Counted from the first letter of the stretch, positions 46,590 through 59,200 are shown. The stretch is DNA of 64,000 nucleotides from Aspidiotus rigidus (GCA_035079385.1 JAVHKY010000004.1:19809001-19873000); one strand, 5' to 3'. Translations and numbers: made by a program. Notes: a model not told the origin generated them from the sequence alone.

Positions 46590-47335
46590 TCTGGCTGTTC
46601 TACCCAACGAATTTGCTTCAGTTTCTTTAATTTGTTCATTTAGCACACCAGCTGAGCTATTAAGGATCAGCAGCCGCTCGACTTAAGGCGTTCTTGAATT
46701 TTCCTCAATTGAGCTTTTCACATATTATCCACCTATATACTGAAAAAAATTCAGTAAAACTTAATAAAATACGCTAGACATTTCCCCTGGACAGATTGGG
46801 CTGATCTTTCCTTTGAATAAATGCTTCCAACCCACAGATAAGCCATTACCCATTGGCTGACCCGTCCCTGACTTCAGTTTTGAGTAGTATTGAAACGCGA
46901 TTTTGCCCTGTACATTTCTTATGGATAATATAGGTATTTTTTAGATGAAATTAAACCATTTTATTCAGTTTACCAGCGTCAAACTAAACAGATCAGACTG
47001 ATTTTTTTTTTTTTTTTAATGAATGCCTCTCACCAACAGATTCGCCTCCGCCTTCCTCACAAATTTTCAAAACGCAATTTTTCTCTGTACATTTCTTAAG
47101 GGGATATTTGTGAAAGGAAAACGAACCCCCTTTTCCAATTTGCCAGGGACTTCAACTGAACAGGTCGGGCTAATTTTTTGTACCCCCCCGATCCGCCATC
47201 ACTCCTTGATCAACTTAACCTCCCTTACGAATTCCCAAAACATTGAAACGCGGTTTCACCAATTACATTTCTTATGTGGATATATTCCACCTATAATAAT
47301 ATATTCCCCCTGTCCGGGTGTCATGGTTGATTTAT
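46590..47335. repeat. Diverged continuation of the tandem array
   Basis: After a short spacer with AT microsatellite (46543-46558), further units appear with decaying similarity. One starts GTTCTACCC at 46597. The next ones keep the CAGATTGGGCTGAT / CAGATCAGACTGATTTTTTT / CAGGTCGGGCTAATTTTTTG block and the TACATTTCTTATGG or TACATTTCTTAAGG block, with AAACGCGATTTTG-type links. About four such units fill the stretch. Confidence 0.6.
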
Positions 47336-47351
47336 ATCATCAATTATACTA

Positions 47352-47378
47352 ATGCTGCGGAGCAGCACAGTCATCTAG
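47352..47378 (+). mobile_element. Helitron-like 3' terminus
   Basis: A short perfect hairpin, TGCTGC-GGA-GCAGCA (47353-47367), is followed after seven bases by CTAG and then T. Helitrons end in a GC-rich hairpin a few bases before CTRR (usually CTAG) and insert between A and T, so this is a textbook-like 3' end. The tandem array just upstream would then be internal to the element. The 5' TC end was not identified, and no Rep/helicase coding sequence is present, so the element would be non-autonomous. Confidence 0.55.
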
Positions 47379-47379
47379 T

Positions 47380-50300
47380 ATGTTACTAATTTAGTATTCA
47401 CTAACAAAGTAACATATCTATCTTCCTGCAATCTGTCCAAAGACTCCAGTGTTTGACAAGCCTGATAACAAAGTTTACATGTAAATGTTATCTGAAGTCA
47501 GTCATGAGCAAGAGAGTAGAGTCATCTGAAATGGACTAAGATTATCTCATATTAGTGTAATTTTGAAAGATAGCCGCAATTGACAGATTCTTGGTTGGTC
47601 TTTTAAAAAGTAGTAGTATCGAGATTGATTTGTTAGATTGAGTTGAAAATTTGAAACTTTCTTGCACATAATATATTCCAGTACCAGTCATTTAACCAGA
47701 ATATTGCTTGGCTCCCTGGATAAATCTCTATTCTGCAGAGGAAATTCGTCTTAATAGGGCGATGATATTGTAAATTGTGGTGTATAAACATTAATCAGAT
47801 GCGGATTTTTTAAAACCAAAGTTCAAAAATGTATGATTCAATTTTTCATTCCTAACTTCGAAGCCCATGAGTTCAACGTGTATTTACTTTTATCAACTTT
47901 TTCAAAACCGTCAAGGATTTCCAAGTGCACTAGCTTCTCTAGATTACCATCCAATACCGATTTGGCGAGTAAGCTCAGTATGTTCAGATCACGAAATCAA
48001 AATTTCATTCTCATTTTTCGAGATCTCTAAAGAACTTCGTTTGGTAATTGTCTTCGTAAGTCGTGAATTTAATATTCTTGTGTCATCATCGAAGAAATCT
48101 TTATGATGTTAGTTGGAAATATCGCTACGTTCAATCTATAATGCGGAAAAATTACGTTTGAAATTTAACAAAATTAAGGTCACCTTCTTACATTGCACGT
48201 ATCTGAGCCTACCTTGTTTTTTTCTTCTTATTTCTTTGTCTAGTGATTCGAACATTATTCTCAGGAAACGGAAATAGTTTTGTTATCCGCACGTAACATT
48301 GAACGATACGATCGCTGGTAGAATAAGATACGTTTTCAGAATTGAATAGTTTTCTTCTCAACGTGCTGATTCGTTCAGGAAAATCTGCAAAAAATGAGTT
48401 TTTTTAAACATTTAATTCGTTCAAAAATTCCTTCCTTAGTTACTGGAACTGTACGGTCATAAGGGTTGTTGATTTGTGATAGTGCTTTATAGACTTTTGA
48501 TACTTTAGAGAATTCTGATCTCTTCGAGTGGAGAAATTTCCGGTCCTTTCGCACCGGAATATCTTCGGCATTGAATGAGGGATGCACTTCATGCGTGATC
48601 TCGAATTGGAACCCATCAGTTTGTCGAAGGCGCAATAGTTGAATTTTAGTTCTCTCAGAAGTAACGAGGTACGGAAAACTACTCAGTGCAACATATCTAA
48701 AAATGCTGGCTGTGAAAGATTTTTTAGGCGCTGAAATAGAACGAAAGACTTTCATGAATAAAAATGTGGGCGAAAGAATTTCATGTATTTTCCTGTGCAT
48801 CCGAGTAATTGTCTTTTTCCCATAACATTAGCCTTGCACCATTGATTGCTGTTCTTTGCTCCGCATTTGGTGGGCTTTCAATGTTTCGAATACAGTCGGT
48901 AGCCTAAATTTAGATATGAGGAGCCGTTTGATTTTAGTTCCGCCCAAAAGGTAAAGAATCTGTATAGCTGTAACCTGGGTTCTTCTTTACTTTTTGTTTG
49001 GAAGATTTGAGCCTGCTTTAAATCGATTTCCAGACTTTCTAAAACATCGGTGAGTTCTTCTAGACCTTTTAAGTGGTCTCTTTAATGGCTAAAAACCTTG
49101 ACTAAAAATCCAGTAATTATAAAATGGTGGGGTTGGGATCAACTGGTTTCCGCGAGGCTGTGAAGTTACGTGGTTCGGACGTATTTGCCAATGAACCAAA
49201 AATTCAAAATCTAAGCAAGAATGTTGAGAGGAAAGAAAATAAGTAGATACATGTACGATTGAAAATCACTTGACCTTGTGTGACTTCGACGTTATCGTTT
49301 TAGTGGGTAATAAATAATATAACAAAAGAATGCAAAGTGGACGAGAGAATTGATGAAATTTTCCAACCTATCTGCTGAATCAAATTCGAGATAATTATTG
49401 TGCAAATAATTGTTTTATTGTTCTTCAGTCGTGATGATGAGGTGACGGATTTGTCTGACACTCTTGAATTACTTACAGAATTTTCCTACTTGAGCTACTC
49501 GACTCGAGCGCATTTTTGTTACTTCGTGTATCACATTGAAGGTGAACAATAAACTTGAAATTGCGCGCGTAGCAATCGAACGTCTGCAATATGTAGAATC
49601 ATCATCCCTTCATTGCACATTGTCCATATTCAATATTTTTATTGAACAGTACCGATTCGATCATTCTTAATCTGATATCAAAGAATGTTTCCTCTCTCAT
49701 TTGTTTTCATTCGGTGGTATTAAATTTGTACACGTGGTCGGCGACTTTCTCTTTCGTGATTTTGACTGTCGTAAAGAAATTTTGTAAGACTGTCGCAAGC
49801 GAGTCGATTTTTCCTTTCAAATGGGTTCTCTAAGATTTGTTTGAACGACGACACAAACTTGTTTTGCTCAAATTAGCGCGCGTCGTATTTCCTTTGTAGA
49901 CAGTCTTTGAGCGTGTATGAACTTCTGCGGACTTTTAGAGTATTACGATGGTCGTTTGCGACAATGAATTGGGTTACTCTCAGATCTAGTCCTATTGACC
50001 AAAGCTTGTTTTCTACAAGATGAACAGGAATCTATGTTAGGGCTTTCCAAACGAAAATGAGGTGCAATATGACAGTTTGTACCATAGCCACCTTAAAGGA
50101 AGGCCGGAGCATGCAGCAAACGCCAACGCTGTGCAAGTAGGCTAACTTTTTTGAAGGTTGCATAAGAATGCGTGTAAAAATAGGGTTAGTTCTGAAAATT
50201 ATTTAAAAAATCAAAAATTCTTTTATCATCGTCAAACGTGGCCCAAATTTCAGCTACCATCCTCGAGCGTCTGTCACAATGATTTCAGACTTTTTGGTTC

Positions 50301-50439
50301 AATAGGTGCTTCCCGATAAACCACATCGACCAAATATCTCAGTCAATTTTGAGTGATTGTCGACCGAAAATAGATTGAGCGATCGCTTTCATGAGTGACC
50401 AATTTTCCGGTCGACTTACTTCCGCTCTTCCCTACCTTA
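47380..50439. other. Gene-poor stretch
   Basis: This is AT-rich sequence with no recognised gene. The longest frame is a 141-codon minus-strand frame at 48375-48800, described among the findings. No tRNA or other RNA gene was seen. Confidence 0.4.
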
Positions 50440-50870
50440 TTTAGACCATATTTCGACCAACTTAGCTAAAAAAATTAGTTAATTTGTAGGTGATATAGCA
50501 TAAAATGGTCTATCCTCAGTCATTGACCCATACTATCCTAACAATGCACTATATTTTGACCATTTCTGACACAAAAAACAGTCGATTTTTGGGGGAATGT
50601 CGACAACATAAAATGGTCTCACAGTCAATATTCAATCAGTGTCAATAGACCACCATAATTAGACCACTTTTGACGAAATTATTGGTAGATTTCTGGGCAA
50701 TGTAGACAATGTAAAATAATTTTTTGTAGTCTATATTCAAGCAATATCTATGAATAGACCACTTTTGACGAAAAAGATTGGTCAATTTTTGACCAATCGA
50801 GATACCATAAACTGGTCTCTAATTAAGTGATATCAACGGACCACTATATTTAGACCGTTTTTAAAATAAA
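50440..50870. repeat. Degenerate tandem repeat, ~105-110 bp period
   Basis: Four units can be aligned by eye. Each has TTTAGACCA or TTTTGACCA, then TTTYGACN followed by an AAA-rich stretch, then TTGGTCAATTTTTG- or CGATTTTTGGG-like sequence, then ATGTCGACAACATAAAATGGTCT and a TCAATATTCAATCA-like link. Similarity between units is moderate, so the array is old. The upstream 100-200 bases (from about 50290) carry related GACCAATTTT and CGACCAAATAT words. Confidence 0.55.
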
Positions 50871-51641
50871 TTCGGCGTTCTTTCATTGCGGTGGAAAATT
50901 TTCTGGAAGAAAAAAAAAGGGGGGCATTAGTCTACTGAAGAAATGAAACAATTGATGTACATTTTGACAACATTAAATCATCGCAATCTCAACATTGGGT
51001 TTATTTCGTGTGGATTGGTTTTGTGTGTCGACGGGAGGAAACTCATTACGCGGCTCATCTTCATCAGAATCATGTCGATCCTTATCTGTATTGTCATTAT
51101 TAATACCCAGTGATTTTCCTGTAACAATTCAAACAGTTTCACCATTGATGTAAGATTTTCAGAAAATACAATCTCAAAGATGCAGAAAGAATGTATTAAA
51201 AAAAAGGAGAAGATGATTGATTGCCCGCCCACCCAAAATTCTCTTATGGGAACTAGGCATATTTTGGACTGAGTTGGTGTTGTGCGTCTTTTGCGCAAAG
51301 AAGTTGCTGAAGAAGCTACTTTTTCCGTCTATGTAGAAACTAAATAGATCATTGTCGATGAAAATTTTCTTATAGATCATGATTCGCGCTGATGGCTGAC
51401 TTAAATACACGCTGTAACTAATTTCATATCCCCGCCTCCCCTTCTTTTTTGTGATAAACTAATAACCTCAGTTGAAAATGACCTTTTCATCAAAAACGTT
51501 TACAGACTAAAATTTTCTTTTATGCTCTTGTTTCATTGTAGTTATTCTAGAACGAAGTTGTTGATTGAAAAACATACAGGGAGCATGTTTCAATTCATGG
51601 GGGAGAATGATGATCAAATTTTCATCTCTGTACATTTAATT

Positions 51642-52602
51642 TCAAGATATCTTCAAAAACGTTATTTCCTTTCGTCCATCTTCACAACTTAGACAATTAC
51701 CTGTACACAAGTCTGCCTGCGCCACCTCCACTACTTCTTTCTTAGATGTGACAGGTAAAACAGCCAATATATTCAACAAAATTTTCATCTTTGGAAAGGA
51801 AGTACAATGTTCCAGGCTTTCTACCGCTGTGGTGGGTGGTGCATCATTTCCTTTCCAATACTCAACCCACAACCCAATTTCGCTTGTTAGTTCTGCATCA
51901 TTCAATAATTCCACATCTTCGGCATATATCTGAGCAGCGCTTATTATTTTATTTCTTTTTTTCTTCAGTAAATTCGCTCAAATTTTTTGGTATGAGTCCT
52001 TCTAATGGAATAACTTTTAAAAATTCACCTTTGAATCGATCATTCAAGGCAGTCAAATAATGGTCCAAAAATTGATAAAATATAGTACATTTAAAATATT
52101 CTATTGGTGTTTTCCCAACTATGTTACTTCTATTAGTTTGGCGACTACAGACTCGAGGTGTTTGAATTTCAACTTGCAAGGAAGCTGCTGCATCAATAGC
52201 TTCTTGATATATCTCAACAAAAGCAGTATCACGTTCACGAAATTCTTTGAAAGTTGTTATGATGTTATCAACTTGATCTATAGCATTTGAAATTTCTAAA
52301 GTTGGGGCTTGTAAGTACCGACTTGAAATTATTGTATAAGAATTGAGCTTATTGACGACTTTCAATGCAACAAGAAAATCACTCCGTTTAATGGCAGCAG
52401 AAAATCATGCAGCTTTACTCGACACATTACGATCTCGGTCATTTTCAAGTTTCTCGAGACATTCAGCAATGAATATTAATAAATCGACAAATGTTTGAAA
52501 ACACTCGTGTCGCTCCACCCACCGGGTTTCGCAGAGGCCTTTCAATTTCTTCTTCTTGTATTCTGCCACATTATCAGCTCGAGAAATGATTTGTAATAGC
52601 AT
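51642..52602 (-). pseudogene. Decayed hAT-type transposase (ZMYM1/DUF4371-like)
   Basis: Three minus-strand frames carry successive parts of a hAT transposase of the kind often labelled ZMYM1-like or 52 kDa repressor of PKR inhibitor-like. Frame 52405-52602 has LKGLCETRWVERHECFQTF, the conserved catalytic-core TRW motif. Frame 51949-52365 has the helical middle with FVEIYQEAIDAA and the FLDHYLTALNDRF segment. Frame 51642-51914 has the start of the C-terminal dimerisation domain (LLNILAVLPVTS), after which the frame shifts away from the usual AERSFS continuation. Frameshifts and stops break the sequence between the three parts, and the zinc-finger N-terminus was not found. It is a dead transposon remnant. 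Confidence 0.75.
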
Positions 52603-52864
52603 GTGAACCCTTTTAGCAGAACCATGTAAAAACCATGAAATTGTGACAGGGTAATTCTACCGAAGTAACCGGATTTCATGATTTTTTTTTTTAAATTTTG
52701 TAATGCTTTTATGATGGAATTTTTTGGCCAATATTGTTAGTCAAGGAGTAGTAGAGGACATTAGTAGCAATGAACAAGCTTGGGGGCTCGTGGGGGAGGT
52801 ACTACAACTTTTTGAAAAATTGGATGTCCACGGCAAAGGACAAACTGTCCACGACGAAAGACAA

Positions 52865-53002
52865 ATTCTGCCGTACAAAGTTGAATTGATGGATATCCAA
52901 ATAATGAATACGAGAAAAAGAGACTATGATCAAGTATACCCATCACCTCTTTTCCTTGTATTCATTATTTGCATATACGTCATATCAACTTTGTACGGCA
53001 GA
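52865..53002. repeat. Near-perfect palindrome, ~55 bp arms, short loop
   Basis: The left arm (52865-52922) contains TTCTGCCGTACAAAGTTGA and AAATAATGAATAC. The right arm (52948-53002) holds the inverses GTATTCATTATTT and TCAACTTTGTACGGCAGAA. The loop is about 25 bases. Outside the arms, GTCCACGACGAAAGACA and CCACGACGATGGACA add weaker symmetry. It lies just upstream of the decayed hAT transposase and may be a separate foldback insertion or the terminus of that element. Confidence 0.65.
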
Positions 53003-54085
53003 ACTATCCACGACGATGGACATTATCTTCATTTTTAGCTTCAATGTACAAAATATTGAATGCAATCTGTACATATTCGTCACAGAATTCATGAATTCGT
53101 CATGAAAAGTACCTAGTCATAATGTCTCTTATGAATATTCGGAATGGGTGCATAATATGGCAGAAAAATATTTTGAATGAGCTCAGCATCATACGTTCTA
53201 TGAGTGTCTCAACATTTTTTATTAAATTGAAACGCAATCTTAATACAAATTTAAATTGTATGGTTTGACTAAATATGGCACCATGAAGTAAAAATAAAAG
53301 GATAGGTAATAGTATTAGCACCATAGAAAGTAGATCAAATGTAGTTACTTAGAAATAAATGACTCATTAAATTTACAAATACCTTTGAAAGATGAATAAC
53401 CCATAAACTATGAAAAAAAATAAAAAAACAAGTGAAAAAAAATTCTTAATTTTATACCTTACTTTGGTAAATTTCTCAGGTTAGAATTCTTAAAAATAAA
53501 CAATCACAAAATAAGGAATGTCATTGAATGAGAAATGAATGATTAGAAATATTTCAATATTTTGGCCCCTGGAACTATAAAATATGTAACAATTGACCTT
53601 ACTCTCATTAAATTATATAGGTACATAACAAAACATATGAACACTTATTTTAAACTAGGGAACTCGAAAATTGCACCGTAATTTATTCATTCATATAGGT
53701 ACAGTTAGGGAAATAAAAACTGAAAGCCAACACAATATCTAAAGCAAAATTCAGAAAATTTGACATTGAAACGTTCTTTTTTTTCTTTTTTTTTTTTTTT
53801 CACCTTTCAGTTAGAATCTAGAAGCTCGTCGTGATGGACTGAAAATTTCAGTGCCCTTTGCGAATTTGTCGGAGCATCAATTTTGCACATCATTTGCCAA
53901 AGCTCACAGTTATCATTAACATAGCCTTGCGCGGGAATTTCAGTATAAATATAACCAGATTCACATCTGGTTGATTTTGGGCGGAAACATTTTATTTTAT
54001 AAAGGTTTTCATCCGAGTCAAAATCAACAATTCTACCTATGTATTTTTTGATAACATGCGTGAAAGTTTGATCAATTTTTCACTT
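53003..54085. other. AT-rich non-coding stretch
   Basis: This is very AT-rich sequence with T runs near 53778-53801. No gene, RNA or repeat was recognised. Confidence 0.4.
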
Positions 54086-54405
54086 TTCCGGTTTTCCCGT
54101 TTGGCGTTCCTAAATCCTATTTGTTATCCAGGGTCTCTGGCAATTGGCTTGAAGCTGGCGACTGTTTTTCTGATTTCTATCTCACGTGGTCTTTTTTCTC
54201 TTTGGTTTTTGGAATTTTTGGATTCTGGTTGAATTTAATGAAATTCTAATACTATAAATTCTACTGCTGAAAACCTTTCAATAGATACCAAACTCAACCT
54301 TCAGCCAAATGACAGCTTTATTCAGTTAAAAGCAAGCTTTATTGTTTTGGCTGATGGAAAGCCAAAAGTCTAAGTTGTATTGTTTGGCTGCAACACCCTG
54401 GTTGA
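54086..54405. repeat. Dispersed repeat, copy 2 (uninterrupted)
   Basis: This copy matches 530-1316 without the inserted block. It runs from CTTTTCCGGTTTTCCCGTTT through ATCCAGGGTCTCTGGCAATT, TCACGTGGTCTTTT, TTTGGAATTTTTGG, TGAAATTCTAATACTA and TTTGGCTGATGGAAA to GTATTGTTTGGCTGCAACAC. Its ends CCAGGGTCTCTGGCA and, inverted, CCAGGGTGTTGCAGCC look like imperfect terminal inverted repeats. It has no coding capacity. Confidence 0.6.
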
Positions 54406-56389
54406 AACAATAGACCTTTTTCTTTTTTGACTTTTGTTTACTCTCACTGGAAAACAAGAAGAACAAGGCTTCTTTTGATGGCGACTTTGTCTATCTAGGA
54501 ACCGTAGGCATGAGCGTTAGCTGTACTAGCTGCGTAGTACAAAAAATGGAGTATGTGTTTAGCTGTACCACAGTTGAAAAAGTTGACCTTGTTGAATCCC
54601 ACTGGAAAACAGGAATAACAAAGTATGCCAATGTTATCGAGTTCAGATAGTATGATGATATTCCATGTATCACAATCTTCCTTGGTCAGTACGGTTATAT
54701 GATGAGCCCAAAATATGTTGTTATGAATGGTACTCGTTTGAAATGATTTGAGATTGCAAAGAAAATGTTTTTAGAATGAACAAACAACACACCTCCTTCA
54801 ACTCCTGCAAACTTCTCCATAATATTTGAAATCCTTGTTCTCTCCTTCAACCTTGGACACATCAAGGATGTAGTATTTGTTCGACAGACCAAATTTGGTT
54901 GTTTGTTTGTACTAGTTCCTCTCTGATGTAGTTTTGAGCTTTGTCGAATTGTCTACTGTCCGTCGCGGAAGGTGAGGGTATCACTTAATACTGGCGATGG
55001 TGCATCAATTATAAATTTTTATCCATTGTGATACAACACTAAGACAGTTTGGTTGCAAGCAGTCCATTCTTCCACTTCTTCAAATCGGTTACGGTTATAG
55101 AATATCATCAAAATAAATAGACTTTCAATATCTGACACCATATCAAACTACATGAAGTATGATACATCTTATTTTCCTGTTTTCACCATCTAGACCAAGA
55201 TTTGAACTCAGTAAAGCTACACTGAGAGATTTCGGCTTGAATGCAAGGAGTTACGCGCTTCAAGCACTGTTTTATTCAAACACCGGTGACTCTCATGTGG
55301 TGTAACTTTCTTCTTATAGTCTTCTCGTGAACTTTCAATACGAAAAATCCTGAGCTAAGTTGGTACTCACGCTCATTCCGTGTATGACCTCCGGCTTAAA
55401 AAATTTCGGATATCGTACTCGTGTAATAAACTTCCTGGATATGTGTCGAAAGTGCTTCATCATATAGACAAGGTTGTCAATGAAGTTATACGTGTACTTA
55501 AAATGCACTCGATATACTACAATACCACACTTACTGTCGAGAATATTAAGCACATCGATTAGTCAGTCGGTCGAAAGTACTGCGAGGTTATTGGGCTTCG
55601 TATATTAGTCGCCATAGGAGAGTTTTAGTGAAGTATAAAACGTTTTGCGGAAGTATAATAAGAACGCGATGTAGTCGTTTCGTGTAATGAAGAAATTGAA
55701 ATATCTGACTCGTTTCAAAATTTATGACAAGAGAATTCGTATTGATTTTCGTATTCGTGGTTCGCGGTATTCGGATGGTATATTATAGTGCTCGTATGGA
55801 GGACGTAGCCGAGCTCGTAAATTGCGAAGTTGATGTGTTGTACGAGTATGTGATCGTACAAGTGCTGTTGTTTTTTAACCTTGCGGCGGGCGTTTCATTA
55901 TGCAGGAGTGCCGCATGTTTACGACAAGGAAAAATAGAGTAACGTAGCGCCGAATAATTGATAATGCTGCGGTAGTTCGGATCGCATTTATTGTTTACGT
56001 TACTAGCGGTCGCGCTATTGCGTGGTGAATCAAAATACATTAATTGATTCACGGACGGTTTTTCGCAATAGGTGGACCAAGCCTCGTTCCCCGAACGTTT
56101 TGAGGATGGAGAACAAGCAAAAATCAAACGTTCACTCGATGGACGGCTTATAAAACCTACCTCAACTGTGCTTACGTTGAAGACGAACCATTGACATTTG
56201 CGAGGTCGGTTGACGAGGGTATTAACCCCCCCTCTAGCACTGGAAAATTATGCTTCACGAGCTGTTGTTTGGTAGAGGCTCAACTGATACTTGTCACGCC
56301 AAGTGGAGTAGATCACGAATAAGGTAATCTTCGTCCATCAAGTTCATTACGATTGTTTTGTCATTGACTGGGACTTGTCTTAGAGGTTC
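54406..56389. other. Gene-poor stretch with a CpG-containing patch
   Basis: No homologous coding sequence was recognised. The segment at about 55560-55960 is richer in CpG and has an initiator-like TCAGTC near 55563, resembling an insect promoter/first-exon region. An open plus-strand frame (55724-55942) lies in it but matches no family. Confidence 0.35.
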
Positions 56390-59200
56390 ATTGAAGATAT
56401 TGTGAGATAGCTATTTTTCAATACAGATTTACTTTTTGTCATTTTGTTAGTGTCTGATTATTCCCAATAGTTCTTCAAACCACATCGGCTTTGACTTCAG
56501 AATGATAGGGGGGGGGGGGTGTCTCAAAGCATAGGTGGACCCAACTTTCAGCGTGTGTTACTTTTCCTCAGCTTTATAGATTTGACCAATAAGAGAACTT
56601 TCAAATAACGCGCATCGACCTCCATTAAAGCTATACAAAGTAATACACGTTGATTCGTAAGTGCGATAGAAAAAGAATGCCTAGTTCAAGCTGACGCGAG
56701 TCTTCTTTGTTTTTGAACCCGGTAGCATCACAAATAATTGCACCAAAATTTCTTTATATAATTCAATAATACAACGGCCAAAAGTGTCAAAAATAGGTTG
56801 AAAGAATGTTTCATTTTTAGTAAGTTGTGCACATACATAATTTGTGCACTCGATAAAATCAACAGAGTTGCGGTTCTTTCTTATTGACTTGTAATAAGGT
56901 TGTAAATTTTATCACTCACAATCCCTATGCGCCAGTTGTTCCACGAGGTAGTTAATTTGGTCAGTCAACATTCTTCTATCAGCATATCTGCCATTGTCGC
57001 TTCCATCTGAGCTCTCGCTAGATTCATAGTTGAAATTGTATCTGTTTCAAAATTACATAGAACTGAAGTTTTCGTTATTTTTGAACCTGGTAATATCACA
57101 ATTCAAAATCTTGGAAATAAGTTGTTCCCGAATGTATTAAATTTCCGTGATGAAATGCTAAGAATCCGCTCACCAAATATGCCGTTGATTCAATGTTAGG
57201 TGGTTGATCTAATTTGTGCAAAATATCTGGCGTTTACAAAGCTCTTATTATAGTTTGCTGGTCGTTGGATTGATAACAGAGAATGTAGTGATAAGTACCA
57301 TGCAAATATTTCTGAACCCGGCGAGCATACATAGGTTTTGACTGTTGCTGTAACCCATAGTGTCCTATTTAAGTAAGTTGTGCACGCTGTTAAGAATAAG
57401 GAAGTGTCTTTTTTTTCTTTCTTTCTTTTAGCACTTGTAATGAGGCTGTAAATTCTAGTGAATTTCTTCTTAAGAACATCGCTTCGCATAATTGCTCCTG
57501 GCCTACAGTTATCACAAGTTGCATTTGGTTGAAATTGTACATTTTTTGTCCCTCGGACAAGAAACGACAATAGCAGGCAAATTTATATTCTTGCCTTCGG
57601 AAATAATTAGCATAATTGAGAAATTCAAAAGCCTGATTAACAGCAAAACTACAAGTCAGATCAAAATGGCGCTACGTCATGTGAATTGTAATGTTGGCGC
57701 ACAAAAATTTTATTCTCACGCACGTTACAGTCTCTCTTTCTATCATCAAGCCCTCTTCTCCAAGAAGTTGAAATAAGGTAGATACCGTAGGAATCATCGC
57801 CTATTATAGTATCTCTGGTCACGTCCAAACAGTTCTTCAAACCATATCGGCTTCGTCTTCATGATGTCAAAAGAGGACATATCCCCCTAAGTATTAATGA
57901 ACTTAATCTCAAATCAAATTTACTTTTAGCGTGTATCTGTTAGTGCGTCTTTTCTTTTGTTAAAAATTCAGTTAAAGATGATAAACATCAATCACTACAG
58001 AATTAGACGTTCTACCGACAGAAATATAGCCTGAAATATAGATCAGTAGTTGATCGATTCCGCATTGAATTAGAACTGACGTGAATTGAATGTAGAAGTA
58101 GGAGGTTAGGTGCGCAGTGTGAACTTTGTAGGGAGCGCTATACTCTGACAATAAAGTCTTCTTTATTTTGGAGCCCGGTAACATCACAAGTAATTACTAG
58201 AATGTCACGACCAAAAGTCTTGGAAATGAAATGAAAGAATATTTTATCCAAGTTAGTTGTGCACATACACGACTTGCGTACCCTGTGTAAATCAAGGAAG
58301 TGTACTCGACTTTCTATTAGCTCTAATGATGAGGCTATAAATTCCACTGAATTTCTTTTTCATCTATCTCTTTCTCTCATCCAGTCTCCCTCATCAAGAA
58401 GTAGTGATAAGGGTGCACAACTGACAAAGAGCAATAAATAAGTTGTATACCTTTCCTTACAGTCATCATTCCTAGGCTGCTGTGACAATCCTAAAATTCA
58501 CTATCGAGTAACTCGGTATCTATGTTTGTGAAAACTGTAGCGCGTCTGGTTTTTTTTTTTTTTTTTTTGTCAAAAATTCAGAGATAATAATAACTCCACA
58601 CGTTCATATACTCGACCAATAAAGTCCTCTTTGTTTTCGAGCCCGGGAGTATCACTAATAACTACCAGAAGAAGTTCTTTTTATTATTTGATGGCCTAAT
58701 GGCTAAAAGTTTTAACGATAGAATAGAAGAATATCTTACCGAAGTAAGTTGTGTATTTTATACATAAATTGTGCGCCCTTGTAATCGAGAAAGTGCTTTC
58801 TTTTTTATAGCACTTATTATGGGGGTTGTAAATTTTGTTGTTTTTAACCCGGTAGTATCATAAATAATTATCAACAGTTCTTTGACTAATTCAAAAGTAG
58901 AACGGCAAAAAGTCTCGAAAATAAAAAATAGTTACAGGAGACCATGAGTTTTCCGACACATCAGGACCATCTACGTCGAGTTAGAATCCTGATACGGGAT
59001 TTTCATGAATTAATACGTCTTTTTACCCTCTTTGTGCACCTGTAACCGAAAAGATTGCGCAGAAAATTTTTGTTCCTATTGTAGGAATCATAGGAATGGA
59101 ACTGGCTGTTGTAAATAATCGACGTTGTCTTCATAATGTTAGTGAGAGGAGTTTCCCAAAGCATGGGCAAACTTTGTAGAGTGTACGTGGTGGCCTTTGG
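56390..59200. repeat. Field of diverged repeats (about five partial units)
   Basis: Recurring blocks appear in the same order several times. The first is TTCTTCAAACCACATCGGCTT (56471; variant at 57833). The second is AAAGTCTTCTTTGTTTT with GAACCCGGTAGCATCAC (56700; variants at 57075, 57312, 58153, 58619, 58842). The third is AACGGCCAAAAGT. The fourth is AAGTTGTGCACATACAT (56822; variants at 57375, 58249, 58744). The fifth is TTAGCACTTGTAATGAGGCT with TGTAAATT (57428; variants at 56885, 58314, 58807). A further block, CTCAAAGCATRGGTGGAC, appears at 56523 with a related copy at 59153. The units are roughly 230-600 bases apart with indels. There is no coding capacity; short frames inside are incidental. 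Confidence 0.65.
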
